A stretch of DNA of 64,000 nucleotides from positions 9,007,501-9,071,500 of the forward strand of contig NC_089981.1 of the NCBI RefSeq assembly GCF_036417845.1, read 5' to 3'. The stretch's first letter is position 1. Every line of letters begins with the position of its first letter. This stretch comes from Apteryx mantelli (Eukaryota; Chordata; Aves; Apterygiformes; Apterygidae). Shown in pieces: positions 1 through 11,800 of the stretch. The notes beneath the pieces are model-generated. The model worked only from the letters and a program-made list of their open reading frames with translations. It was not told where the DNA came from and did not search any database. The position numbers were made by a program, and so were the translations under genes.

Positions 1-509
1 ACCGGGTTCTAATTACACTCAGTGACTTGGATTCCCCAGTCTGAAGGACAAGATGTGAGGTTTTTGCTGTCTGCGCTTTGGCTGTCTATGTTATAAGGTA
101 TATGATCTCAGAAGTAATCGCCTTCACCTAAGCTGTTCATCTCGTGTTCTTCATAGTTTACGAAGAAGATTCATGGATCCCGGGGTATGAAGATGTCTCT
201 TCTAAGAAAAGATGAATGGTGCCCAAGAAGTGCCCCCCTTTTTCTTTATTAACTTTAAAGGAAGATAAGATTGATGAGGTCAGATGAACTCAAATCTGCT
301 GCAGAGGTTTAAATTTGGGTAAGATCAATCAATGTGCTCAGCTATAACTGGAATAAGCTGGGACAGCCTTTTGCTCAAGCCTATGACTAGATGCATAGTC
401 AACTATCTGAAAAGAGCATGTCGGATATTTTTGTGCCACAACACTCAGATATGATGCAATGCAATGTTGGTCAGTACAATATAATTACAAGATGATACAT
501 TAAAACAAG

Positions 510-531
510 TATATATATATATATATATATA
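510..531. repeat. (TA)n microsatellite, copy A only
   Basis: About ten AT dinucleotides. At the same place in copy B (about 55428-55492) there is non-repetitive sequence, so the repeat has replaced roughly 45-50 bp of the ancestral segment in copy A. Confidence 0.85.
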
Positions 532-669
532 ACTGATGATATTATCAACAAACGTTGAAAAATGGAAACTTTCTCAACCATCTTTCTTATTTCGAATCCC
601 CATTTTCAAACAAATAGATAGGGTCCTAAAACTTTCTCAGCTCTGTGGACATGCTATGATCGTGCTTTG

Positions 670-683
670 CCACCAGATGGCGA
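670..683 (+). promoter_or_regulatory. Possible CTCF-like motif, copy A
   Basis: The bases CCACCAGATGGCGA resemble the core of the vertebrate CTCF consensus (CCASYAGRKGGCRS). The motif is identical in copy B. This is a motif match by eye only; a single 14-base match has weak predictive value. Confidence 0.3.
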
Positions 684-697
684 AGGCACAAACCTGA

Positions 698-979
698 GTG
701 TATATAAATGTGGATACACTGGTGCTGATGTTTTCTGGTAAGTTGAAGATGGCTATTTTATTTGTTGGATTTTCTTTAGCCATAGTAGGGCGCTATATTT
801 TAAAAAACTTTTCTGAAAATTGTCATAATTCTCCTGCACAAGTTAATTATGAAAAGTCATACCAGGGGACATCCATAGGTAAAGGAGGAAGTGACACAAT
901 CCAGTATTATAGCTGGGGAGGCAGCACAAGTATTTGGGGAAGCAGAGTAAAGGGAAGACAAGAGGATTTTCTTCTGTGA
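698..979 (+). other. Unidentified open frame, copy A (93 codons)
   Basis: An open frame of 93 codons with a hydrophobic stretch near residues 17-34 (AILFVGFSLAIVGRYI), followed by a Gly/Ser/Tyr-rich polar part. I do not recognise the family. In copy B the same frame is open over 173 codons. In copy A it is cut on both sides by single-base changes: a TGA upstream where copy B has TCA, and a TGA at the end where copy B has TGC. A TATA-like string lies just upstream in both copies. It may be chance coding capacity or the relic of a mobile element; no function is proposed. Confidence 0.2.
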
Positions 980-2679
980 GGTGAATTGAATAACTGTGAA
1001 ACTTCCACCTTGCAGTAATTAAGTTACTGTGCTCCTTCAGCAAATTATCCATTATGAATGTATTAATTATGTCACCAAATACATCAAAAGTTCAACATCT
1101 GCCAACAAAGAAATACAGGGAGTTACATTATCTGTTTGTGTTAGAGTAACTGACTCTTAGGATTCAGTTCATCTCGCCTAAATTCAGGCATCCTACTGAA
1201 GGACCTCATGCTGGTGCCTAGGAGGTTGGAGATCTCTCGGTAGAGATAAAAGGGAGAAATTAGGGAGGATTGTGGGTGAAAACGCTCATGTCATCTACCA
1301 GGAAGCACGTAAAAGCTTTGTCTGAATCTAATCTAGTCATCTAAACCCCCTCTGGACTCAATGGAGAGAGACAGGCAGTTCCTGGAGATGATTCAACTTG
1401 TCCTAAGGAAGAAGCGCTCTGTGAAGATGCTAACTTCTTTCTCTCTGATGAACACAGAGGAAGCCTGATTAGCTTTAAATAGGTCACTTGCATACAGTTA
1501 AAGCTCAGTAAGGAAGTCTTCCTGTATGTTTTCCCCAAGTGTTTCACACCCATGAGCATTTGAAAGAGTAATCATGGAGCCTGGCCTCCTGCATTGCTCT
1601 GGTATGGAAATATGGTGTGATGGCATGGCGCAGAACTGCAGGCTTGGGAGGGTAAGGCTGGTGGATTTCCAGGGAAGGGTTTTTGTTTTTGTTTTTGTTT
1701 TTACACATGCACGTGCAATTTCACACATGCTTTCTCCATGTCATGTTGCTTAGGCTCCATGCATCCCAGATTTTGGGATGGGCATAATTTACTGCGCACA
1801 TAAAGACAGTCAGAACAGCACACGGTGCAGCTCAGTGTGATATTTCAGAGAATGTGAAATGCATCTCCTGGACAGAGCTGTGCAGTAGATACAGACCCAT
1901 CATGGATCTTGAGCACACGCCACATGTCTATACAGCAGATGGGATTCATCTCCCTGCACTTAAGCTATTTAAAAGTTAGGTGACCAAATCTAATCTAGTT
2001 GTCTAAGCTGCCTTTGTAGTAACGGAAGGAGACAGGCCATTCAAGAAGATAATTCATCATCTCTCTCTTGCAAACTCATCTTACAGGGAAGTGGGACATT
2101 TTCCATTTCCACTCATTTCCTGCTGGTATTTTAAATGCTATCTTAAATTTGCCCTCACTCCCACACCTGCAGAAAGAGAAGGAAGATCAGAAGCAGTGGG
2201 GGAGTCATTGGTATTCCTGGTGGAGGCTGCTCTCCAAAGATCTCCCATCTTTGGGCAAATAGTGTTTCTCTTCAATGGTGAATTCCTACTTCTCTAATCT
2301 TCCTTTTGCATGAGAGAGCAATGTTGAAACATTGAAATGTCTTCTGGGTCAATTATGCTAAATTTCAATTGAGAAAAATCAAAATGCTTCACTTTGATCA
2401 TTTTGAATCATTTAATTTCACTAAAGAAATTATTAGATATTTCAGAATGTATACCATAGACATTGCAATACAGTCATGTAGTATGTAATAATAGAGTGTG
2501 TTTTGAATTAAATGAAACTAGACAAGAAAGTAGGTATGAAAAATGCTTTGGAAACTGGAAGTGCTTCTCCACCTCAAATGTAAGGATGGCTCAAAGTCAA
2601 ACTATACCAGCTGACTAGCTGGGCAGTTGGTTTAAAAGGAAGTGCTAAAAACCTGGGAATAGGAGCACTTACAGAGATG

Positions 2680-2705
2680 TTTTATTTATTTATTTATTTA
2701 TTTTT
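2680..2705. repeat. (TTTA)n microsatellite
   Basis: About six TTTA units in copy A; the matching site in copy B (about 57641-57661) is shorter. Ordinary slippage variation between the duplicates. Confidence 0.8.
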
Positions 2706-3617
2706 CCTTGGGAGATGTTGTGCTGGAAGCAGGAAGGGGACCTGTGGGAAGATGGAGGCACTGTGGGATGCATGGAGGAATACCGGGGCTATTAAGGTAG
2801 TGGGAATTCTGCATGTGTGTCCATCGCATGCATCTCTAAGCACACGAGGTTTATCAACTGGAAATAACTGAGTATGTAATTACCTCACAGGAACAGCTTT
2901 TGGGAAAGAGGTCTTCAGATATGCATGGGTTTGAGGGCAGACTGAAATAGCAGCAGGTGGCTATGGCCCAGAAGTGAAGGGGCTCAGCCGGACTTCAGGG
3001 AGAAATAACAGAATGGTGGAAACAGTGAATTTAGGAGCAGAGTTAGCCAGCTACAAACGAGGGACATGTCTGCAGAGGATGCGCAAATGACTTTTTTGCA
3101 ATTTCTGATCGCCTCACAGCCTGTCTTTGCTTGAAACAAGGTAAACCCTGGCCTCAGCTCAGTTCTGCCATTATGAGCATTCACAGTCTGTGTCGTTACC
3201 TGTGGAGGCTAGGTTGAGTGCCAGTGTGGACTTCCAGCTGCTTGAGCTTATCTAGGTAGTGCCCTGAACTGCGCTTCTCACACTTGCTTCTGTCACTTGC
3301 TCCAATTACTCATTTCTTCTCCTCCTGCTAGGCTGAGCCATGTCTCCTTTTAGTCCTCTCCTCCCTTCCTTTGCCTTCCCTCCATCCAGAGTCAGCGTCC
3401 TCACGCACAACCTAACCAGGCCACCACAGCGGGACCATTCTTTCCCCAAACAGCCCCTGGAGTCTTCCTCAGCTGAGTCCCTTGCTCCAGGAGTTCAGCC
3501 AGACCTTGGCACTTACTTCACAGACCCCCTCCGTGTTGGCTGTAGCCTGTGCGGCCACCAACACATCCAGGTTCCCCCACCCCCTGGACTCTACCTTCTT
3601 CAGCCATGGCCTTGCAA

Positions 3618-4041
3618 CAGCAGCCAGCTTATCCTCAGTGCTGAGTTCTTCAGTTTGAAAGGCATTGCACTACAATAAGGTTAGAGCTCATGTTCATGGG
3701 TGGGGGCAAGTGGTATGTCTGCATGGTCTGACATCATTGTGTGAAAATAGTCTGGGATGCCAAAGGTCTTTGCAGGACAGGGGACTGAACTCTCTATTTC
3801 CAAGTCTGTAGGCAGCAGCCCTCACTTGGGTCTGTGAGTTGACACATATGGCGGAGGTGGGCTGGAGGTATTCTTGATCTTTGATCTCGTAGGGAACATG
3901 GCAGTGGAAAATAGGATTTGGGATCCTTAATGGAACTATGGCATGCTTGTTGGGTAGGGTTTAGGATAAGAGTTGCACTGGCAGACTTGAAGGGTTGGCT
4001 GACAGGCTTCTCGGCAGTTGAATTTTGTTGCCAAACCTGAA
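3618..4041. other. 424-bp segment present in copy A, absent from copy B
   Basis: Copy B joins base 58560 (pairing with 3617) directly to 58561 (pairing with 4042). No target-site duplication or terminal repeat is visible at the ends in copy A, which favours a deletion in copy B over a transposon insertion in copy A. Confidence 0.85.
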
Positions 4042-5827
4042 AGGAGGCCACAGAGTTGTGCAGGGACAGCCCTGAAGAGCTGGAATTCACTACCCGCTGC
4101 TAAGGATACAGAAAAACACAAGGACACAATTGCCAGTTTGGGGAGGGGCTGTTCTTCCTTCCCTGCCCCACTCCTTCAGTGACCACCTCCATTTATGCCC
4201 CACTGAAATTTTCCAGGATTCTGCTCTGTTGGGGTCTTGGCAATTTTGCTGCCTTTACTTAGAAACACAATCTTTCATTTAATTTTAGAATAAAGAACAT
4301 TCTGAGGGAGCCTAGCAGGGAGGATGGAGCCCACCTGCAATGTGAGCTGCAGGGAGGGATTATTCCCTTGCAACAGAACTACCTCAGAGCATCTTGTCTC
4401 TATGTCTGAAACACAAATGGCCATGAAAGAAAAAAGGATCGTTCTCAGCCCCATGTCTGAAGGCAGCAGCTAAGTCTGTAATTGGCCTGGGCTCATAACG
4501 AGCATCCTTAGTTGGACAGCTCAAGACCTGACAAAGCTCATTAATCCCACTATTAGTCAAAATCAGATTGCTTTGATGGCATTACTCCAGGAACATAGTC
4601 CTGGTGTGGCATGAGAGGTCTGAACAAAGCCCTTCTCCACACAAACACTTGCCCCTCTGATGCCTACATAAACCCCATAGTGATGGCTCCTCAGGTATAA
4701 GGCTAACGACCCTCGGTGGAAGCACCAGTCTGCAGGGTTACACAATGCAGTAGCATGCGCAGTGCAAAGAAGAGGCCTAAGCAAATCTCAACAGCAGTAT
4801 GGCATGCATAAAAAGACTTTTCCTCTCCTTCCGAGCTTTCTATTTGCTTTGAGATCCAAAGCTAGGATCGAACGAGGCAGGGGCTGCCTGACACAAAGCT
4901 TCATTAAGCCAAAAGGCATCCTCCCAGGACTCCCTTTGGCTCCTGCATCTGCAGAGCTCTGGGGATACCCATGAATGGACAAGCTCTGCTGTGAACACTG
5001 CGGCTCTCCAGATTTCATATGGGCGGCCCCCTTTGCCCACAACATTCCTTGCCTGCTATTCAGAAGCAATGAACTGCTAAGAGGAACAGTGCTGGCTGGT
5101 GCTCAAATGGGTGTAAAGGCTGCCAGGTGAAAGCCAGTCTGCTGGTTTTGGAGACCACAAGTCATCACTTTGACTGAGGGATGAAGGACACAGAAGTGCA
5201 CCCCTGCACACTGGCACCATCTGGTCCCAGCTGTCTACATGCTCACCTCTCAGCCCCACTCCCCCCTGCAAACCTGGCCTTGCTCATGTCACGCTGCACA
5301 CTCCCTGCACGGGCTTTTCACAGAGGCCACGGTGGCAATGCAGTAGGCAATGTGGGCATGCCTGAAAACCGAGGGGTGCCTCTCCTTCCACTTCCCACCC
5401 CCGGGCTGGAGCCTGGCATTCCTGACAAGCATGAAGCCTGAGCACTGTGCCATGGCGTCCAACCCTGCCACATGACATGTCCCCATGACTCACCAGCAAG
5501 TGTCAACACACGTGCCAGTGGGCCAGAGGAGGATGAGGGAATTCCTGCTTTTGGGGCACAATTCCTCCTGCGCCAGCTTCTTCATGCCCAGGCACCTCCT
5601 TCACACCGCAGAGCATCTGCAGCTCCCGGGGCCCCAGCCAGTGCTTCAGGCAGAAGGTCCTGCCTCCTCTGCAGAGAGGAACAGCAGGGGCTGATGTGGA
5701 GGCTACTTTCTTGGGGGCCGTGCTGTCAATGCCCCTGGCAGAGTCTCAGGAATGGAGGCCAGAGTGCACGGTGCTCGAAATCTGCCACAGTCACTGCCCC
5801 TGTGGGCCCCTGCTGTGGAGGTTCGAG

Positions 5828-5965
5828 CTGGGGCCATGGGGCAGGAGGTCTCTGTGTTGGGCTCTGTGGGGCACCGGGACAGAGCTGGGGCCTTGGGGCA
5901 GTGAGTGGCAGCTGGGGCCATGGGGCAGGAGATCTGGGCTGGGGCCTTGGGGCAGGGGGAAAGAG
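5828..5965. repeat. G-rich minisatellite, copy A
   Basis: Imperfect repeats of GCTGGGGCCATGGGGCAG and GCTGGGGCCTTGGGGCAG, interspersed with spacers of variable length. Long open frames on both strands here (for example minus 5703-6254) come from this composition and are not genes. The runs of four or more G could form quadruplex structures. Confidence 0.8.
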
Positions 5966-6234
5966 CTGGCCGGGGCTCCACGGGGGCAGGTGCCATGTCT
6001 CCCTGGGCTGAGCCGTGGTGCCCCATAGCAGCCCTGCTCCCAGCATGCCGTGGGGATGCCCCAAGGCATGCTGGGAGTGTGGCTGCCGCCAGCCCAGCCC
6101 TGGTGTGGCAGAGCCGAGGTGCTGGCACCCTGAGGGTGCTGCCTTCCTGCCAGCTTAAAGCCATGGGCTCTATGCAGCCAGTGCGTCGCTGTCTGCTTTC
6201 CGGGGGCGTGCAGTCGTGTGCCTTGCAGTCTCCT

Positions 6235-6600
6235 CGATCGCCTCCTTGGCACACTCCAGGCTCCTTTGTGCGACCTTAGATCCCTTCTCCATGCATGCGC
6301 TGATGCTCTGGTCCCCTCACACCTGCTAAAGTCTCCTCCAGTCCTCTCCCTGCATCCTCAGGTTCCTTCTGTTTCCCTCCGTGAGCACCTGAGCCCCCTG
6401 CTTTCCCCGCCCTCAGCACTCTCCTCCCTTCTATTTCCCCCAAGGCTTCCTCTGATCCCCTCTGTTGCTCGCCACGCGCACCCTCAGCCCCTCCATTCCC
6501 TTCCCTCTGTGCTCCCGTCCCCTCCATTCACCTCCCGGCATGCTCGCATCCCCTCCCTTTCCCCCACTCACACTCACTTCCCCTCTACAGCTTCTCTCTT
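6235..6600. repeat. Pyrimidine-rich low-complexity tract, copy A
   Basis: A long C/T-rich stretch of loosely repeated CCCCTCC, TTCCCTC and CACTC words on the plus strand. It is repeated in copy B at about 60755-61120. No coding or RNA gene is supported here. Confidence 0.7.
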
Positions 6601-8803
6601 CTGCAGGCAGTGCTGCTGCCAAAGGCACCGTGCCCCTTCCACAGACCTCTGCAGCTGGAGAGTTGGGGCGCGGGGGTCAGTAGGAACTCAGCTCTGCTCC
6701 CACTGTCTCGCTCACTCCATTGCTTCCTTTGAGGCTCCCTCAGATTTGCAGGGCGGAAAATAATGTGCAGGGGATGCCTTTCGGGCACTCGGTGTAAAGC
6801 CACTCTGCTTTCCATGCAGCCATCTCAGCTATCTGTTCTGCTTCTGCAAGGGGTCTCTCAGCCTGCAGTGCTTACCAAGCAGGTGAGAAAGCAAAGACCT
6901 CAGGCATCGTTTCCTTCCGAAGAGGCCAGAGGGCCGGCCGCTCCTCGGACCACCCTCAGAGCAGACTGAGAAGTAACCAGAGAGGGTCACCAGAATGTAC
7001 TGTGTGCAGGCATTATTCCCGTGCCTCGTTTGGGTGTGTGATACTGCACTGTCACGCTGTAGATGGGAAGCTGCTCTCAGTCGCCTCCACTGGGAACCCA
7101 AGCGGTGGGATGGCACTGCGAGTGTTGCAGGCTCCATCTGAGCATCACATTTTTCTTCTGCAAAACGAGTGACTTTAGAATGGATATGGGCTTTGGGCGC
7201 TCCAGTGATAATCTCCACCTGGCGCCACCCTTCTTTTTGTTTTGCCCTGTTAGGATCACATCTTCAAACCCCCCCCAATTAGAACCCACCCCAAGACCAG
7301 GATTCCCAGACCTCATCTCTAATGCAGAGAGAATTTAGTGCCAAGGGAGAGAAATGACCTTTCCAATAAGCGCTTTTATTTTTCTTGATTTTCCCAGGCT
7401 TTGACACCGTTTGGAGGCATTCATGGTGGATTTGCCTTAACACAGTTTTCAGGGTGAGAGAGCAAACCCCTCTGCTCCTTCACTAGGCCATGCCATCTCC
7501 ATGCCTGCGGCCTAGGGAAGCAACAGCTAGGACTTGGCCCTTCCTCCCCAGAGGCTGAGATAGTGCAGTCACAGTCTTCCTCTTCATTCATCCACTTGCT
7601 CATTTAGGCCTTCCTTCCTGAGCAGAGCCTCTCCTTGCCAGCAGTTGTAGCCCCGCAACCCTGATCTGGGGACATTGCGGGAGTGGCATGCCTGAGGTGA
7701 GCCCCAGCCTGGGGGACCCCTCCTGTGGCTCCCCATGCCCCCTGCTGTCCTTGGGGAGTGGGCAGTGAGGTGCGGGCAGCTCCCTAAAGTGCCCCAGGCA
7801 GCTCCCCTTGCCCTTGCAGGGCCCACCTTGGCAGCACCTGGGGGGTCAAGGGGTCCCTGCAGCCCCTCTGTGACATGGCCTGGGGCATCACGCAGTGCAT
7901 CGCAGCAACAGCTGCGCCCTCCCCATATGGCCCTGGCAGCCTGAGCTGAGCCCAGGTGCTTGGGGCTGCTCTCGCCACAACTCTGCACTGGCCTGCCCTG
8001 CTCTGCTCTGGAGCAGCTGCTGTGCAGCGAGCAGGAGAAGGCGAGAGGAGGTGGTGGGACAGTGCGAGACGCTGTTTGGTGACCTTCCCAGCAGGTCGTT
8101 GGAGAGGAGCGTTTCTTCCTGCCACAAGAGCTCTTTGGACTAACTCGGTAGGCTGGGAATTCCCTCTGTGCCCCTAGGGAAGTCCTCGGTACTGCTGGGA
8201 ATTGCTGCCTGCGGGAGCCCTCCATAATATGGCGCTGTCAGGGCTGCAGAACTTGCACGTTTAGAATCTTTGCTCCCCGGCAGCGCGTCCACCCCTGTGT
8301 TACTAGTCCCTTGTCAGCTGCGGTCATAGGACCTTTGGTCCTCGCTCCAATAACTCTTTCTTCCTTTGCCGCTGTCACACCTGTGGTCCTTGGCACTGTG
8401 GAGCCAACCTGGTTTGACAGGAGTGTTTTGGAGGTGGACAGTCATGGCTACTGGAGTCTTTGAGCACTGGGAAGGTGCATGAGAGGAGCACTTGTAAAGG
8501 TGCTTCGTGTCTGAAGAATTTGCAGACGGCTCCTGTGTATTTCCCTGTTGCTGCTGTCTTTTTGGTTTTGGATCATCTTTCCAACCAGACCTTCCAACTT
8601 CTGCCCCTCATGTCTGTGGGCTCAGTAATTTACGTATTCTCTTGTGAACCAAACGCTTGCTTCACTTGCAGGAGATTTACCTTGTCTTCTTCAGCAATTT
8701 TCTTTGCCTGAGAAACTTCTGCAAAAGTAAAGAGCTTTACTTCTGTGCTTACAAAAGTTCATTTGTGGTTCATATGCTCTTTGAGTTCAGGTTCTGAGGA
8801 AGA

Positions 8804-11800
8804 ATGGACCTCAGGCAGACTGAGCGAGTCCTTGCAGAAGTCAAAATGACTTTACCTTACTCCTTTTCGGTAAGTAATGGATTTCACACAGCACAGTGAT
8901 GCCAGTGCACTTTTCGCTCAGCTGAGAAGAACTTCCTCCAAAGTGTACCACAGTCTAAAAGAACCTGTACCTTTGCTCCCTACAGGCACGCTATAGCGTG
9001 AGAGAAAGGAAGCCTGTTGTATGCTATCAAGCTCCACTGGAAAGTAGGTTATAGGCGCAGCTTCTCGGAAGGGCTAATCTCTCGTGTAGAAGGGGGATAG
9101 AAGATGTTAAACAAAAATGTAGCTACGCACAGCGCAATCAGAAACTATGTCTAGGTTCTGTAACTGTAGGGCCATCAAAGGACGGTGGACACCAAGAAGG
9201 GGAAGATGGCCAAGATGCTCACAAGGAGTATAACCTTCGGCACAGGAATACTGTTGTCCAGTATCAAGAGCCTTTGGAATGTGGGTTACGCGCGCAGTTT
9301 GTCAGAAGGGCTGATTCCTTGTGCTTAAGGGTGGGAGCTATAAGTTCTTGAATGAAAACGTGCATATGCAGAGACAAACAAGAAATGATGACTTGGTACT
9401 GTAATGACAGGGTCCTCAGAGGACGATGAAGAGCAGGAAGAGGATGACAGCGAAGATACTCCAAAGCCATCTAACCTTCGGCAAACTGCTGAAGACACTC
9501 AAGCCCCACTGGAAGGTAGCCTATATGCAGAGCCTCTCTGAAGGGCTAATTTCTTGTGCAGAAGTGGCATACACGTTGTTGAATGAAAAGCTATACGCGC
9601 ACAGACAAATAAGAAGTTCTCGCTAGGTTCTATAATCATAGGGGCAACACAAGAAGGTGAAAGCCAAGAAGGGGAAGATGGCAAAGATCCCTGCAAGGAG
9701 TATAACCTTCGACCCAGGAAGACCATCACGTACTTCCAGCATCCACTGGAAAGTAGGTTCCATGCACAGTTTCTCGGAAGAGCTGATTTCTTGTGGATAG
9801 TGGGCTAGAAGTTGCTAAATGAAAAGACATATACCTCCCACCCAACCCCCCCCCCCAATACCATTCATTTAAATTCCTTGCCTTCATTCTGCAGGTAAAA
9901 CTCTCCCTTTGGGATCGAGATGCCTGTATCCTGCGCACACTGCAGTTCTTGGCCAGTGTGCATGCTCACTGCTGCTTTTCATTTCTTCAGGACCATCTTC
10001 TCCTGACAGGCAAAGGGCTGCTCCATCGCAAAGGCCATGCTGCAGAAGAACAAACAGGTTGGTGTACGGATAGTGATAGTTCTCAGGGATCCATAGTGGT
10101 GCCACTCCCATCACTCAGTAATGCTTGAAAAGATTTTCCGATTGATGGCCGTGATGGGAAAATCGCAGCATTGTAGCTGGCACAGCTGGAGGGTCTAGAG
10201 GAAGCAAGGCTTTTCCTTTGGGAGAGAAGATAACTTTCATTAGCCCACAGCTTTTAAAAAGGCAGGATTTGGGGGTCAGCGATGAGATGATTGCGGATTG
10301 TCCTGGCTGAGATTGGGGATCTGCAATTCTTCTGTTCTGCACTTGAAGCCAGAATCCCCTTCCACAAATTGTCATTAGACGATTTCATCGTGCAGTATAA
10401 AAATGCCCACCTGCCTTTCTTCACGCTTGCATAGTGAACGCCAATCAAGTCTAGGGAATATTTCATGGTTTGGGAAGTTTATGCCAGTGTATAAGCGCTT
10501 CTGCACTCACTTGCCAACATGAAAACCACAGCAATCCCGCTAACTGCATGTTCAGTTAGAAAGCCCCTTTCCCTTTCTCCTCCATTCACATCTGGTGTCT
10601 TCCCCAAAGCTCTGGGAAAGACGAATTCAACGCAAAGCACGTGGATGGAAGGAAAACCGGAAGCACCCTGCCAGAAGCTGATCCAGTGCAAATCCAGAGT
10701 TCGGTAAGCAGTGGTAACTCATTGTGTCAGTGGGGACTTTTCCAGGGGTCATGAAAACCTTCCCTACTGTGCTGCCAACAGCTCCCGGGCTTCACGCTTT
10801 CCTCTCAGGGAACTTCAAGATCGTCCTGAGCCTTTCCTTTGTGCTGGCATAGGAAGAATTTGGAGGAAGCCTTTTTTTTCCAGGTGGCAGCTTTCTCTGG
10901 CCTCTGACATGTCTTCTGTTGCATGTCTCTTTAGGTATGCTTTGATGGTGTGGGTGGTCTCTCTCACCACATTTCAGCCTTAAAGGAGATGGTGCTGTTC
11001 CCACTGCTTTACCCAGAATTCTTTCAGAGATTCCAAATCCGACCCCCCAGGTAACGGGCAGTGCATTCGAACTACAGAGCTAACTGCTGCAATATGCTTT
11101 TCAACATGAAAAGTATTCTCCTTTTTTTTTTTCTTTTTTTTTTTTTTTGGAGGGGCAATATGTCAAGACGTAATGGTTAGCTTTATATATTCTTGGCCAA
11201 CAAAGCTTGACTCACTGGATGTTGAAATATGACTTGAAATCCTTCCCTTTCCATACCTTTAAAAGTGTGCAAATCTTCAGATGCTTTGCTGCTTTGGTCA
11301 CAGGAATTCCCTTTTCTGGCTGATGTTTTAAGTAGGGTGTGGAAACACAGAAGACCTTTTTTGGCCTCCCAGCTGAAGGCTTCCTCCCCAGTGCTTCCAA
11401 CAAATTCTGGCAGGCACAGTCCAAGAGACTCCAACTGTGGCAGGGAGAAAGACAGGCTTTGCTCGCAAATCTGTCTAAGACGGGAAGTGTTCTGGTTAGG
11501 AGGGAAGGCCGCTTTGCTTTCACAACGGGGGCTGTCATGGGCATTTTCCATGTTTTTGTTGTAGCTACGTACATCTCTTTTTTTCATGTTGCAGAGGCTG
11601 TCTGTTCTATGGCCCACCAGGCACTGGAAAGACACTGGTGGCTCGAGCGCTCGCAAATGAATGTAGGCAGGGAGACAAGAGAATAGCATTCTTCATGAGA
11701 AAAGGTGCCGACTGCCTCCGTCAATGGGTGGGAGAATCCGAGCGACAGCTGTGCTCATTATTTCAGCAGGTAAGGAGGAAATGCGCAGCAGGTTGGGTCA

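Larger units (their letters stand above)
1..9474. repeat. Segmental duplication, copy A (left part of tandem unit)
   Basis: The whole stretch recurs in the same orientation from 54919 to the window end. Base 1 pairs with 54919 and base 9474 with 64000. Differences are scattered substitutions (about one or two per 60 bases) plus a few indels, the largest being 424 bp at 3618-4041. The match reaches both window edges, so the true limits are not visible. Copy A contains an unidentified open frame (698-979), GC-rich low-complexity DNA from about 5.2 to 8.2 kb, and the first exons of an ATAD2-like gene from 8804. Outside these I see no recognisable gene between 1 and 8803. Confidence 0.97.

Noticed and set aside
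5703-6254. Minus-strand frame of 183 codons, repeated at 60295-60774
   Set aside because: Read through a G-rich minisatellite. The translation is a repetitive Pro/Ala pattern and overlapping frames are open on both strands.
7584-8225. Minus-strand frame of 213 codons, repeated at 62106-62753
   Set aside because: GC-rich duplicated DNA; copy B carries a frame-altering difference and the product is low complexity with no recognised domain.
10558-10609. Upstream start of ATAD2-like exon 7 at the acceptor before 10560
   Set aside because: It would need phase 0, but the preceding exon ends in phase 2; the acceptor before 10610 keeps the frame.
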